In this document: piece after piece, positions 9,001 through 18,053 of the stretch
How the letters are laid out: the number at the start of each line of letters is the position of its first letter
Numbering within the stretch: the stretch's first letter is position 1
Made by a program: the position numbers and the translations under genes
The notes under the pieces: generated by a model
What the model saw: only the letters and a program-made list of their open reading frames with translations
Told to the model about the DNA's origin: nothing
Database searches by the model: none
NCBI GenBank assembly: GCA_007692485.1
Contig: REBY01000058.1
Location: forward strand, 1-61,753
Origin: Pseudomonadaceae bacterium
Lineage (GTDB): Bacteria; Pseudomonadota; Gammaproteobacteria; Pseudomonadales; Pseudomonadaceae
DNA: 61,753 bases
Direction of reading: 5' to 3'

Positions 9001-9549
9001 ATGTTGCGATTTACAGCGTGTTCTCTTGTTCTGGCGGCATTAAGCCTGCCTATTAGTGTCCAAGCGGATGATGCCGGCAATGACGGATGGTTGGCCTCTA
9101 CCTGGCAGTCCAGTGTTGAACTGGCAGAGCAACTGGTGGCACCGGTGGAAGCTGAGCCCTTCTGGTATCTGCAAACCAGTGTGTATACGCGCCACTGGAG
9201 CCCGGATTCGGACCACAACAACAATCAGGATCTGATCGGTGTTGAGCGTCATCGGGCGGATAGTTATCTGTGGGGCGCAAGTACCTTCCGGCACTCCTTT
9301 GGGGTCCGCTCAACCTATGTGTATGGTGGCAAGCGTTATGATTTTGCGGGTACGCCTTTTCACGCCAAGGTGACGGCGGGTTTGTTGCATGGGTATCGCA
9401 ACGAGTATCGTGACAAGATTCCGCTCAACCGTTTTGGTATTGCCCCCGCGATTATTCCTTCACTTGGGGTCAATGTCGGCCGGGTCGGCGCGGACTTTGT
9501 GATTTTGGGCACTGCAGCCGCGATGATCAATGTTGGGGTGCGATTGTAG
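9001..9549 (+). CDS. Putative outer-membrane/periplasmic protein of a family found beside ubiX
   Basis: 182-aa protein with a clear signal peptide (MLRFTACSLVLAALSLPISVQA, cleavage after VQA). The mature part is rich in aromatic residues and Gly: WYLQTSVYTRHWSPDSDHNN, LIGVERH, SFGVRSTYVYGGKRYDF, then short alternating strands to a final FVILGTAAAMINVGVRL. A polar/aromatic pattern ending in an aliphatic strand suggests a small beta-barrel, loosely like PagP, but that is an inference. AGGA lies before the ATG. It follows ubiX by 17 bp and is probably cotranscribed. No function is assigned. Confidence 0.75.
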   Translation: MLRFTACSLVLAALSLPISVQADDAGNDGWLASTWQSSVELAEQLVAPVEAEPFWYLQTSVYTRHWSPDSDHNNNQDLIGVERHRADSYLWGASTFRHSFGVRSTYVYGGKRYDFAGTPFHAKVTAGLLHGYRNEYRDKIPLNRFGIAPAIIPSLGVNVGRVGADFVILGTAAAMINVGVRL

Positions 9550-9560
9550 CTAGGAGATTA

Positions 9561-9585
9561 ACGAGCCCTGGCTGGCAGGGCTCGT
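9561..9585. other. Perfect 10-bp inverted repeat between convergent genes
   Basis: ACGAGCCCTG and CAGGGCTCGT flank a 5-nt spacer. It is centred between the stop of the outer-membrane-type gene and the stop of the convergent MaoC-like gene, so it could stop transcription from both sides. Neither side has a T tract, so an intrinsic terminator is possible but not typical. Confidence 0.6.
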
Positions 9586-9592
9586 CGGCGGA

Positions 9593-10048
9593 TCAGACAA
9601 AATACAACGTCAGACCTTCAGCAATAAAGGCCGGTTTTTCCTGGCCTTCGATCTCCATGGTGGAGCGGGATTTGATCAACCACTGACCGGGTTTTTTCTC
9701 GGTGACATCGATCACTGTAGCCTGCAGGCGCACACGCGAACCAACGCGAACCGGTTGGATAAAGCGCAAGCTGTCCATGCCGTAGTTGACGGCCATTTTC
9801 AGGCCTTCTGGGCGAATTAACAGGCCAGCGGATAACACAGGCAGCAAGGATAGTGAAAGGAAGCCGTGGGCAATGGTGCCGCCGAACGGTGTTTTCTTGG
9901 CTTTCTCTTCATCCAGGTGAATGAACTGGTGGTCGCCGGTGCATTCGGCAAACTGGTTGACGCGTTCCTGGTCAATGGTCATCCACTCGGAATGTCCGAG
10001 ATCCTTGCCAATGTAGGAAGTAAGTTCGGAAATGGGTACAGCGGACAT
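9593..10048 (-). CDS. MaoC-family hot-dog hydratase
   Basis: 151-aa single hot-dog domain of the MaoC / (R)-enoyl-CoA hydratase family. The hydratase motif is visible: FAECTGDHQFIHLDEEKAKKTPFGGTIAHGFLSLSLLP, with the catalytic Asp and His spaced as in PhaJ-type enzymes. A C-terminal IKSRSTMEIEGQEKPAFIAEGL follows. The ATG at 10048 is preferred because GGAG sits 8 bp upstream inside a possible 4-residue extension. Expected activity is hydration of short-chain enoyl-CoA, linked to beta-oxidation or polyhydroxyalkanoate supply. It stands alone between convergent and divergent neighbours. Confidence 0.88.
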   Translation of the reverse strand: MSAVPISELTSYIGKDLGHSEWMTIDQERVNQFAECTGDHQFIHLDEEKAKKTPFGGTIAHGFLSLSLLPVLSAGLLIRPEGLKMAVNYGMDSLRFIQPVRVGSRVRLQATVIDVTEKKPGQWLIKSRSTMEIEGQEKPAFIAEGLTLYFV

Positions 10049-10236
10049 GGCGTTCTCCATGGCTATTATTGTCGAGGGTGTCGAGCGTCCAAGTTGCGAT
10101 CGCTGACAATATAGTTGCAGCCGGTCGCGTCGGGGTCAATTGCTGTGCCCTTCAATTGGTTTGCTGAATGACAGCACCCGTCCATAGTCAGACAAGACAG
10201 CAGCAGTTGCGCCTGTCTTCATCCGGGCGCTGCCGC

Positions 10237-10242
10237 TATAAT
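10237..10242 (+). promoter_or_regulatory. Probable -10 element of the proA operon
   Basis: A perfect TATAAT lies 33 bp before the proA ATG in an otherwise G+C-rich stretch. The matching -35 (TGTCTT at 17 bp) is poor, so the promoter may need an activator or use another element. Confidence 0.5.
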
Positions 10243-10275
10243 GGCGGTTTTGCCTAACAGCGAAGTGGTGAGCAG

Positions 10276-11541
10276 ATGACAAGCGAGCAGGTCAGCGCAT
10301 ATATGGTCGGACTCGGGCAACAGGCCCGCACCGCGTCGCGGGTGATTGCGCGAGCATCTACCGCAGTGAAAAATCAGGCCTTGCTGGCCACCGCTGATGC
10401 CCTGCTGGCCGCTGCCGATAGTGTGATTGCTGCCAACGCCAAGGACTTGCAGGCAGCACGGGAGCGGGGGTTGGATGCCGCCATGGTTGATCGCCTGGCG
10501 GTTACGCCAGCGGGCATTCAGGCCATGGTTGAAGGCTTGCGCCAGGTGGCTGCGCTGCCGGACCCGGTGGGGGCCATCCGTGACATGAAGTTTTTACCGT
10601 CGGGCATCCAGGTTGGCAAGATGCGCGTGCCGCTGGGTGTGATTGGTATTATTTACGAATCGCGGCCCAACGTGACCGTGGAGGCGGCCAGCCTGTGCTT
10701 GAAATCGGGTAATGCCTGTATTTTACGCGGGGGCTCGGAGTCGATTCACTCCAATCAGGCCATTGCCGCTTGTATTGCTCAGGGGTTGGCGGCTGCCGGC
10801 TTGCCGGATCAGGTCGTACAGGTGGTCAATACCACTGATCGTGAAGCGGTCGGTGTGCTGATTACCATGCCTGACTATGTGGATGTCATCGTGCCACGCG
10901 GTGGTAAGGGGCTGATCGAACGTATCAGTCAGGACGCCCGGGTGCCGGTCATCAAGCATCTGGACGGTATTTGTCACGTGTATGTTGATGATCGCGCCGA
11001 TCTGGACAAGGCGACGGCTATCGCGCTGAATGCCAAGACGCATCGCTACGGCGTATGCAACGCGATGGAAACCTTGCTGCTGCACGAAGCCATTGCGACA
11101 GAGTGCCTGCAGCGACTGGCACCGTTGTATGCCGAGAAGGGCGTCGAGTTGCGTGGTTGCCCGCGTACCTTGGCTGTGTTACCGCAAGCGCTACCGGCCA
11201 GTGAAGAGGACTGGCAAACCGAGTATCTGGCGCCCATTCTGGCCATCCGTGTGGTTGCCGATATGGATGCAGCGATAGATCACATTAACAGCTACAGTTC
11301 GCAGCACACGGATGCCATGGTCAGCGAGGACTTCACCCGTGCCCGGCGTTTTCTTGCCGAGGTGGACTCCAGCTCAGTGATGATCAACGCCTCAACCCGG
11401 TTTGCTGATGGCTTCGAGTACGGGCTTGGTGCGGAAATTGGTATTTCTACCGATAAGATCCATGCCCGAGGCCCGGTTGGTCTGGAAGGACTGACCAGCG
11501 AGAAATATGTGGTCTTTGGTGACGGACACATCCGCCAATGA
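10276..11541 (+). CDS. proA: Gamma-glutamyl phosphate reductase
   Basis: Reduces glutamyl-5-phosphate to glutamate-5-semialdehyde with NADPH in proline synthesis. The 421-aa protein has the aldehyde-dehydrogenase fold: [38 protein letters not shown] for cofactor binding, the catalytic Cys in [14 protein letters not shown], and the C-terminal [48 protein letters not shown] precedes the ATG. It heads the pseudomonad proA-nadD-rsfS-rlmH-mrdA-rodA array. Confidence 0.97.
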   Translation: MTSEQVSAYMVGLGQQARTASRVIARASTAVKNQALLATADALLAAADSVIAANAKDLQAARERGLDAAMVDRLAVTPAGIQAMVEGLRQVAALPDPVGAIRDMKFLPSGIQVGKMRVPLGVIGIIYESRPNVTVEAASLCLKSGNACILRGGSESIHSNQAIAACIAQGLAAAGLPDQVVQVVNTTDREAVGVLITMPDYVDVIVPRGGKGLIERISQDARVPVIKHLDGICHVYVDDRADLDKATAIALNAKTHRYGVCNAMETLLLHEAIATECLQRLAPLYAEKGVELRGCPRTLAVLPQALPASEEDWQTEYLAPILAIRVVADMDAAIDHINSYSSQHTDAMVSEDFTRARRFLAEVDSSSVMINASTRFADGFEYGLGAEIGISTDKIHARGPVGLEGLTSEKYVVFGDGHIRQ

Positions 11542-11548
11542 GTCTGCG

Positions 11549-12199
11549 ATGACACGCCGTATTGGTCTGCTGGGTGGTACGTTCAATCCGGTACACTATG
11601 GGCACTTGCGCAGCGCCATCGAAGTGCGCGAGCGGCTGGCGCTGGATGAGTTGCGTCTGGTGCCTAGTGCCCGGCCGCCCCACCGTGATGCGCCGGAGGT
11701 CTCTGCCGAACAGCGCCTGGCCATGGTGCATCTGGCCCTGAGTAACACGGCTGAGCTATCGGTGGATGATCGCGAGCTGCAGCGCGATACCCCTTCATGG
11801 ACGGTGGAAACTCTGGCTTCGCTACGAAGCGAGCTGGGCGTCGAGCCGCCGCTGTTTTTTATCCTTGGTTGGGACGCGTTTTGCGGCTTGCCCGGTTGGC
11901 ATCGCTGGCAGGAACTGCTGGAACTGGCACATCTGGTGATTTTGCAGCGACCAGACTTTGACCAGGATGTACCGGAAGCGCTTAAAGATTTGCTGGCTGC
12001 ACGCACGGCGTCCAGTCTGGATGCCTTACAGGGTGCAGCCGGGCAAATCATTACCCTGGAACAAACACCACTGGCGATTTCCGCTACCCAGATTCGCCAC
12101 CTGATCGGGCGGGGCCAATCGGCCCGTTTCTTGTTGCCTGATCCGGTGCTTGACTATATTCATACCCATGGGCTGTATCGCCCGGACAGACAGGACTGA
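11549..12199 (+). CDS. nadD: Nicotinate-nucleotide adenylyltransferase
   Basis: Forms deamido-NAD from nicotinate mononucleotide and ATP. The ATG at 11549 gives 216 aa starting [20 protein letters not shown], which carries the nucleotidyltransferase motif (GGTFNPxHxGH). Near the C-terminus [13 protein letters not shown] gives the second motif (ISxTxxR). [16 protein letters not shown] is also typical. It starts 7 bp after proA. The longer in-frame opening at 11507 would lie within proA and adds non-family residues. Confidence 0.96.
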   Translation: MTRRIGLLGGTFNPVHYGHLRSAIEVRERLALDELRLVPSARPPHRDAPEVSAEQRLAMVHLALSNTAELSVDDRELQRDTPSWTVETLASLRSELGVEPPLFFILGWDAFCGLPGWHRWQELLELAHLVILQRPDFDQDVPEALKDLLAARTASSLDALQGAAGQIITLEQTPLAISATQIRHLIGRGQSARFLLPDPVLDYIHTHGLYRPDRQD

Positions 12200-12208
12200 C
12201 CCTTTACT

Positions 12209-12568
12209 ATGCAAACCGATGAACTGCTCAATCTGGTCAACAACGCACTGGAAGAACTTAAAGCGAAAGATATCGTGCATATCGATGTGCGTGAACAGAC
12301 CAGCATTACCGATTACATGCTGATTGCCAGTGGTACCTCCAGCCGTCACGTCTCGGCCCTGAGTGACAATGTGGTAGAGAAAGCCAAGGAAGCTGGCAAC
12401 AAACCCCTGGGTGTGGAAGGCAAGGGCGGGGGCGAGTGGGTGTTGGTTGATCTGGGTGATGTGGTGGTGCATATCATGCAGCCGGCAACCCGCCAGTTCT
12501 ATGATCTCGAACGTCTGTGGGAAAGTGCTGAGAGCCGGCGAGCTGCGGCGCAACAGCCGACGGAGTAA
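12209..12568 (+). CDS. rsfS: Ribosomal silencing factor RsfS
   Basis: 119-aa protein of the RsfS/Iojap family, which binds uL14 on the 50S subunit and blocks subunit joining when nutrients are low. Recognisable pieces are [44 protein letters not shown] and [30 protein letters not shown]. It sits 9 bp after nadD and 5 bp before rlmH, the usual order in gammaproteobacteria. Confidence 0.96.
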   Translation: MQTDELLNLVNNALEELKAKDIVHIDVREQTSITDYMLIASGTSSRHVSALSDNVVEKAKEAGNKPLGVEGKGGGEWVLVDLGDVVVHIMQPATRQFYDLERLWESAESRRAAAQQPTE

Positions 12569-12573
12569 GGGGT

Positions 12574-13041
12574 ATGCGCATTCGCCTGATCAGCGTGGCT
12601 TCACGTATGCCACGCTGGGTGGAGCAGGGCTATCAGGAGTATGCCAAGCGCATGCCGCCTGAACTGCCGCTGGAGCTGGTGGAGATTCCGCTCAGCAACC
12701 GTGGCAAGAATGCCGATGTGGCCCGCTTGATGAAGCGGGAAGGCGAACAGATGCTGGCTGCGACCCAGCCGGGGGAACGAATCGTAACCCTGGAGGTCAA
12801 TGGACGTGAGTGGTCCACGGAAACCCTGGCAGAACAATTGGATAGCTGGCGGCTGGATGCGCGAACGGTCAACCTCATGGTGGGTGGCCCGGAAGGGCTT
12901 GCCGAACCGGTGCGTCAAGCCAGCGAACAGCGCTGGTCACTGTCGCCACTGACGTTGCCGCATCCGTTGGTGCGTATCCTCCTGGCTGAACAACTTTACC
13001 GGGCCTGGACCATTCTCAACCGTCACCCCTATCACAAGTAA
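12574..13041 (+). CDS. rlmH: 23S rRNA (pseudouridine1915-N3)-methyltransferase
   Basis: 155-aa SPOUT methyltransferase that methylates pseudouridine 1915 in helix 69 of 23S rRNA. Diagnostic features are the N-terminal [20 protein letters not shown], the SAM knot [14 protein letters not shown], and the C-terminal [28 protein letters not shown]. Length is exact for the family. It is followed by mrdA after 3 bp. Confidence 0.97.
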   Translation: MRIRLISVASRMPRWVEQGYQEYAKRMPPELPLELVEIPLSNRGKNADVARLMKREGEQMLAATQPGERIVTLEVNGREWSTETLAEQLDSWRLDARTVNLMVGGPEGLAEPVRQASEQRWSLSPLTLPHPLVRILLAEQLYRAWTILNRHPYHK

Positions 13042-13044
13042 GTA

Positions 13045-14928
13045 ATGGCCAAGCCTATCCAACTCACCGATTACAAGAGTGACGCTCGCATCGTACAAGG
13101 GCGTGTGCTGCTTTGCGCCCTGGTGGTTTTGGCGTTGTTGAGCGCGCTGGTGGCGCGGATGTATTACTTGCAGGTGGTGCAATACGATTACCATTCGACC
13201 CTGTCAGACAATAATCGCGTGCATGTACAGCCGGTGCCCCCGACCCGCGGGCGCATCCATGACCGCAATGGCATCGTGTTGGCTGAAAACCGCCCCAGTT
13301 ACAGTCTGAACATTACCCGGGAGCGGGTGCCGGACTTGCCAGCAACAATCGAGCTGCTGGAAGAATTGCTCGAACTCGACAGTGAATCCATGCAGCGTGC
13401 GATGCGGCGTCTGCAACAGCGCCGCAGGCCTTTCGAAGCGGTGCCTATCATGTTTGAGCTGAGTGAAGACCAGATTGCTCGTCTGGCGGTCAATCAGTTT
13501 CGCTTGCCCGGGGTTGAAGTGCAGGCCAGCTTTGTTCGTCACTATCCGCTGGGGGAACAATTTGCTCATGCGGTCGGGTATGTTGGCCGCATCAACGAAG
13601 CGGAATTACAGCGCATTGATACCGTGGCTTATGCCGGTACCCATTATATTGGCAAGACCGGTATTGAGCGCCAATATGAAGACTGGCTGCACGGCACCGT
13701 CGGTTACGAGGAAGTGGAAACCAACGCGCGCGGCCGGGTGCTGCGGGTGCTGAAACGAACGGACCCGTTACCCGGGCGAGACCTGACCCTGCATCTGGAT
13801 GTGCGCTTGCAGCAGATTGCCAAGGAAGCCCTGGCTGGGCGCCGTGGCGCTGTGGTGGCGATCGATCCGGCCACAGGTGGCGTTTTGGCTTTTGTCAGCC
13901 AGCCGTCGTTCAACCCCAACCTGTTTGTTACCGGCATCAGTCACGCCGACTATGCAGCGCTGCGCGATTCGCTTGACCGGCCCTTGTTCAACCGCGTGTT
14001 GCGCGGTCAGTATCCGCCGGGTTCAACCATCAAGCAGATGGTTGCGCTTGCCGGCCTGGAGCACAATGTGGTGACACGTACCAGTCGGGTGTATGACCCT
14101 GGCTTTTATCAATTGCCCAACCACAGCCACCGTTACCGGAACTGGAACCGCCGCGGTGATGGCTGGGTTGATATGCGTTTTTCCATCGCCCGTTCCAATG
14201 ACACCTATTTTTACGACCTGTCGCACAAGCTCGGCATTGATCGAATGCATGAGTTTCTCAGCCAGTTCGGTCTTGGCCAGCGTGTTGCGCTGGACATGCA
14301 CGAGGAACAGGGTGGCCTGATGCCGTCGCGGGAGTGGAAGCGGGCTGCGCGTGGCCAGCCCTGGTATCCGGGTGAAACACTGATTACTGGCATTGGTCAG
14401 GGCTATATGATGACAACACCCTTGCAGCTAGCCCATTCCACGGCGCTGACAGCCAACCGTGGCGTGTGGATGCGGCCACGCCTGCTCAAGCATGCTGAAG
14501 GCATGGAGCCGGATACCAGCGACACCCCGCCGAATATCGAACTGAACAATCCGGATAACTGGGACTTCATCATTGATGCGATGGAGGATGTTATGCATGC
14601 CAGTCACGGCACTGCGCGTGCTTCGGCCCAAGGTGCCGAGTACCGCATCGCCGGCAAGACCGGGACTGCCCAGGTCGTAGCGATAGCGCAAGGGGAGAAA
14701 TACGACTCTGAAGCGCTACAGGAACGGCATCGAGATCATGCTTTGTTTGTCGGCTTTGCGCCGGCGGATGACCCGCAGATTGCCGTTGCTGTCATGGTGG
14801 AAAATGGAGAATCGGGTGGCCGGGTTGCAGCTCCTGTCGCGCGGGCATTGTTTGATGCCTGGTTATTGCCTCCGACCGAGCTGACCGATCTGCTGGTACA
14901 GGACGTGGTCTTGGAGCAGAATCAATGA
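13045..14928 (+). CDS. mrdA: Penicillin-binding protein 2 (elongasome transpeptidase)
   Basis: Class B transpeptidase that crosslinks peptidoglycan during cell elongation, paired with RodA. The 627-aa protein has one N-terminal membrane anchor (residues about 23-45, LLCALVVLALLSALVARMYYL). A PBP dimerisation domain follows (PPTRGRIHDRNGIVLAENRPSYSLNI). The transpeptidase domain holds Ser327 in STIK, SND in RSNDTYF, and Lys538 in KTGTAQV, so all three catalytic motifs are intact. Its stop overlaps the rodA start (ATGA), indicating coupled translation. Confidence 0.97.
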   Translation: MAKPIQLTDYKSDARIVQGRVLLCALVVLALLSALVARMYYLQVVQYDYHSTLSDNNRVHVQPVPPTRGRIHDRNGIVLAENRPSYSLNITRERVPDLPATIELLEELLELDSESMQRAMRRLQQRRRPFEAVPIMFELSEDQIARLAVNQFRLPGVEVQASFVRHYPLGEQFAHAVGYVGRINEAELQRIDTVAYAGTHYIGKTGIERQYEDWLHGTVGYEEVETNARGRVLRVLKRTDPLPGRDLTLHLDVRLQQIAKEALAGRRGAVVAIDPATGGVLAFVSQPSFNPNLFVTGISHADYAALRDSLDRPLFNRVLRGQYPPGSTIKQMVALAGLEHNVVTRTSRVYDPGFYQLPNHSHRYRNWNRRGDGWVDMRFSIARSNDTYFYDLSHKLGIDRMHEFLSQFGLGQRVALDMHEEQGGLMPSREWKRAARGQPWYPGETLITGIGQGYMMTTPLQLAHSTALTANRGVWMRPRLLKHAEGMEPDTSDTPPNIELNNPDNWDFIIDAMEDVMHASHGTARASAQGAEYRIAGKTGTAQVVAIAQGEKYDSEALQERHRDHALFVGFAPADDPQIAVAVMVENGESGGRVAAPVARALFDAWLLPPTELTDLLVQDVVLEQNQ

Positions 14929-16070
14929 GGTGGCTACAGCGACTGACTACGCCAGCCGCACAAGGTTACGGCCGTCGGATGCCCTTGTGGCAGCGCATTC
15001 ATGTTGACCCCTGGCTGCTGTTGTTGCTGCTGGTATTGGCGACGGTAGCCACTTTCGTGCTCTATTCGGCCAGTAGTCGAAGCATGGCTATGGTTTATCG
15101 CCAGGGTGCCGCCTTCGCCGTGGGCTTGGCGATGATGCTGGTCATTGCCCAGTTTCAGCCACGTTTTATGCAGCGCTGGGTCCCCCTGGCCTATCTGGCT
15201 GGCGTGCTGCTGTTGGTTGCTGTGCTGATTGTTGGCGTGCAAGCCAAAGGAGCGCAGCGCTGGCTGAGCATACCCGGCTTGATGCGCTTCCAGCCGTCAG
15301 AGTTGATGAAGCTGGCCATGCCAATGATGTTGGCCTGGTACTTGGGCCGGCATACGCTGCGGCCTACCCTGCTACAGGTAATGGTCAGTCTGCTGATCAT
15401 CGCAGTGCCGGTCATGCTAGTGCTCAAACAACCGGACCTGGGCACCTCTTTATTGATAGCGACTTCTGGTTTTTTTGTGCTCTTGCTGGCAGGTCTGCGT
15501 TGGCGCTACATGGTGGGGGCTGCCATCCTGCTAGTGCCGGCGGCAGTTGCGATGTGGATGTTTGTGCTGCACAACTACCAGCGACAGCGCATTTTGACCT
15601 TTCTCAATCCTGAATCTGACCCCCTGGGCGCGGGCTGGAATATTATTCAGTCCAAAGCCGCGATCGGTTCTGGCGGGGTCTACGGTAAAGGCTGGTTGCA
15701 GGGTACCCAGTCACACCTGGATTTTCTGCCAGAAGGGCATACTGATTTCGTGATTGCGGTACTCGGTGAGGAGTTCGGGCTGGTTGGCATTTGCCTGCTG
15801 CTGCTGGTTTATCTACTGATCATTGCGCGCGGCCTGTATATTACCTTGCAGGCGCAAGACAGCTTCTGCAAACTGCTGGCAGGCAGTATAACGCTGACAT
15901 TTTTTGTTTACGTATTCGTCAATGTTGGCATGGTCAGTGGCTTGTTGCCAGTGGTCGGAGTGCCCTTGCCATTGATCAGTTACGGCGGTACATCTTTGGT
16001 AACTCTGATGGTCGGGTTCGGCATTCTTATGTCGATTCATACCCACCGCAAATGGATGCCAGAGGGATAA
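14925..16070 (+). CDS. rodA: Rod-shape peptidoglycan glycosyltransferase RodA (SEDS)
   Basis: SEDS-family polymerase that builds glycan strands with PBP2. The 381-aa protein has about ten membrane segments. Family motifs include KGAQRWLSIPGLMRFQPSELMKLAMP and LKQPDLGTSLLIATSGFFVLLLAGL. It also has the large periplasmic loop WNIIQSKAAIGSGGVYGKGWLQGTQSHLDFLPEGHTDFVIAVLGEEFGLVG, and the C-terminal LPLISYGGTSLVTLMVGFGILMSI. The ATG overlaps the mrdA TGA by 4 bp. Confidence 0.96.
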   Translation: MRWLQRLTTPAAQGYGRRMPLWQRIHVDPWLLLLLLVLATVATFVLYSASSRSMAMVYRQGAAFAVGLAMMLVIAQFQPRFMQRWVPLAYLAGVLLLVAVLIVGVQAKGAQRWLSIPGLMRFQPSELMKLAMPMMLAWYLGRHTLRPTLLQVMVSLLIIAVPVMLVLKQPDLGTSLLIATSGFFVLLLAGLRWRYMVGAAILLVPAAVAMWMFVLHNYQRQRILTFLNPESDPLGAGWNIIQSKAAIGSGGVYGKGWLQGTQSHLDFLPEGHTDFVIAVLGEEFGLVGICLLLLVYLLIIARGLYITLQAQDSFCKLLAGSITLTFFVYVFVNVGMVSGLLPVVGVPLPLISYGGTSLVTLMVGFGILMSIHTHRKWMPEG

Positions 16071-16120
16071 ATCGAATGCCCGGCAGCGTGACCGGGTGGC
16101 GCAATCAGGAAGAAGAACAG

Positions 16121-17143
16121 ATGCAAACAACGGGTTTTTGGGGGGTGGTGCGTCACTGTCAGCGGTCCATGCTGGCGGTCAGTTGCGCTCTGTTGGCACC
16201 ACTTGCGGTTGCTTCCGACTACGGTATCGAGCATCCGGCGGTCTTGCCATTTGTGCAGGAAATGCAGAGTGAGCACGGCTTTAGTGCCGACTATGTTTTA
16301 CAACTGCTGGCTGGGGCCGAACGTCGGCAGCCGATTCTGGATGCTATCTCGCGACCGGCCGAACGGGTACGCCCATGGCATGAGTATCGGGCCATTTTCA
16401 TGACCGAACAGCGACTGCAACAAGGTCTGGAGTTCTGGGACGAGTATGCCGAAGCGCTGGAGCGAGCGGAGCAGGAATACGGTGTTGAGCCTGAAGTCAT
16501 TGTCGCCATCATCGGTGTGGAGACCTTTTACGGCCGCCACAAGGGCACCCACCGGGTGCTGGATGCGCTGACCACGCTGGGCTTTGATTACCCGCCACGG
16601 GCGGACTTTTTCCGCCGTCAACTCAAAGCCTTTATGGTGCTGACTCGTGAGCAGCGGATGGACCCCACGGTATTGACCGGTTCCTATGCGGGCGCTATGG
16701 GCTATCCTCAGTTCATTCCCAGCAGCTATCAGGTATTTGCAGTTGATTTCGACGGTGATGGCAAGGTAGATATCTGGAATAATCCGGTGGATGCCATTGG
16801 CAGCGTGGCCAACTACTTCAAAGAGCACAAGTGGCAGCATGGTGAGCCGGTGGTAGTGGCTGCCGAGGTGACGGGTGAGCGTTATGCGCAAGGCATTACC
16901 CTGAATGATGGGCTGCAGGCCCGGCTTACGGTTGCTGAGTTACGCGATCTGGGCTGGCAGCCAGTCAGTGAGCTGCCGGATGATCAGCGGGTAATGACTT
17001 TTGAGTTTGACGCTGGTGACCACAAGCAGTACTGGATTGGTTTGGATAACTTGTATGCCATTACCCGGTATAACCACAGTGTGATGTATGCCATGGTCGT
17101 ACATCAGCTGGCACAACAGCTACGTGAGGCACGCAACCCATGA
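16121..17143 (+). CDS. mltB: Membrane-bound/periplasmic lytic murein transglycosylase B
   Basis: Cleaves glycan strands to anhydro-muropeptides (family GH103; called SltB1 in some pseudomonads). The ATG at 16121 follows AGGAAG and yields a signal peptide (hydrophobic MLAVSCALLAPLAVASD), giving 340 aa. I see no lipobox, so it is probably soluble in the periplasm. The catalytic Glu lies in EVIVAIIGVETFYGRHKGTHRVLDALTTL, and TGSYAGAMGYPQFIPSSYQVFAVDFDGDGKVDIWNNPVDAIGSVANYF is the GH103 hallmark. Its stop overlaps rlpA (ATGA). Confidence 0.94.
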   Translation: MQTTGFWGVVRHCQRSMLAVSCALLAPLAVASDYGIEHPAVLPFVQEMQSEHGFSADYVLQLLAGAERRQPILDAISRPAERVRPWHEYRAIFMTEQRLQQGLEFWDEYAEALERAEQEYGVEPEVIVAIIGVETFYGRHKGTHRVLDALTTLGFDYPPRADFFRRQLKAFMVLTREQRMDPTVLTGSYAGAMGYPQFIPSSYQVFAVDFDGDGKVDIWNNPVDAIGSVANYFKEHKWQHGEPVVVAAEVTGERYAQGITLNDGLQARLTVAELRDLGWQPVSELPDDQRVMTFEFDAGDHKQYWIGLDNLYAITRYNHSVMYAMVVHQLAQQLREARNP

Positions 17144-18024
17144 CTGTCGCCCGACTTTGCCAACTCAGCCTGGTCAGTTTTTTTGCCGTCAGCTTGCTTG
17201 CCTGCTCCAGCAAGGGCCAGCGCGTCGAGAGCCCGACGGTTACCGCTACCGATCGCAGCGCGCCGGCTATCCGTCAAACGGAGGTGGATGGTGCACCCAG
17301 CTACCTGATGGATGTCTCAACTATCCCTGATGCGGTGCCCACGCCACATACCGGCGCTTACAAGGCAACGCCCTATACCCTGATGGGTGTGCGTTACAAG
17401 CCGATGCAGGATGGCCGCAATTACCGTGAAGAAGGCATTGCCTCCTGGTATGGCACCAAATTCCACGGTCGGCATACCGCTAATGGTGAGGTCTATGACC
17501 TGTATGCGATGACGGCAGCCCACAAGACCTTGCCGCTACCCACCTATGTCAAGGTGACCAACCTGGAGAATAATCGCGAGGTGCTTGTCAGGGTCAATGA
17601 TCGCGGGCCTTTCTATTCCGACCGCATTATCGATCTGTCCTATGCAGCGGCCAAGCGTCTGGGCTTTGCCGAGCGCGGTACCGCTCGGGTGCTGGTCGAG
17701 GGAATTGATCCGGTAGTCTGGCAACAGCAGAACAATCCTGATGGTCAACTGGTCGATGCTGCCCTGGAAAACGTACCTGTAGCGAGCGGGGAACTTTATC
17801 TGCAACTGGGTGCCTTTTCCAACAGCGAAGCGGCCGAGCAATTGCGCCAACGGGTGCAATCCATGGTCAATGCCAGCGTCACCGTGATGCCGGTTGAGCA
17901 GCAGCGTCAGACACTGCATCGTGTTCGCATTGGCCCTGTGGCCAATGAAACCGAGGCCGAAGCATTGATCGATCGTCTGCGTCTGGCGGATCTGGGTTCG
18001 CCCACGCTGGTGCGCGCCAACTGA
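17140..18024 (+). CDS. rlpA: Septal ring lytic transglycosylase RlpA (lipoprotein)
   Basis: Outer-membrane lipoprotein that, in Pseudomonas, cleaves denuded glycan at the division site. The 294-aa precursor has a lipobox LLAC with Cys22 as lipidation site. It carries a double-psi beta-barrel domain around residues 95-185 (EEGIASWYGTKFHGRHTANGEVYD, RVNDRGPFYSDRIIDLSYAAAKRLG, which holds the conserved catalytic residues). A C-terminal SPOR domain (LYLQLGAFSNSEAAEQLRQRV to VRIGPVANETEAEALIDRL) targets denuded septal murein. It is coupled to mltB by a 4-bp overlap. Confidence 0.95.
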   Translation: MTVARLCQLSLVSFFAVSLLACSSKGQRVESPTVTATDRSAPAIRQTEVDGAPSYLMDVSTIPDAVPTPHTGAYKATPYTLMGVRYKPMQDGRNYREEGIASWYGTKFHGRHTANGEVYDLYAMTAAHKTLPLPTYVKVTNLENNREVLVRVNDRGPFYSDRIIDLSYAAAKRLGFAERGTARVLVEGIDPVVWQQQNNPDGQLVDAALENVPVASGELYLQLGAFSNSEAAEQLRQRVQSMVNASVTVMPVEQQRQTLHRVRIGPVANETEAEALIDRLRLADLGSPTLVRAN

Positions 18025-18053
18025 TATTCCATGCCCTTTACTTTGTGAGAACC

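Noticed and set aside
9001-9549. Naming the outer-membrane-type protein PagP or a glycerol-3-phosphate transporter
   Set aside because: Only general barrel-like features are visible; no catalytic PagP motif was identified, and a single 182-aa exported protein cannot be such a transporter.
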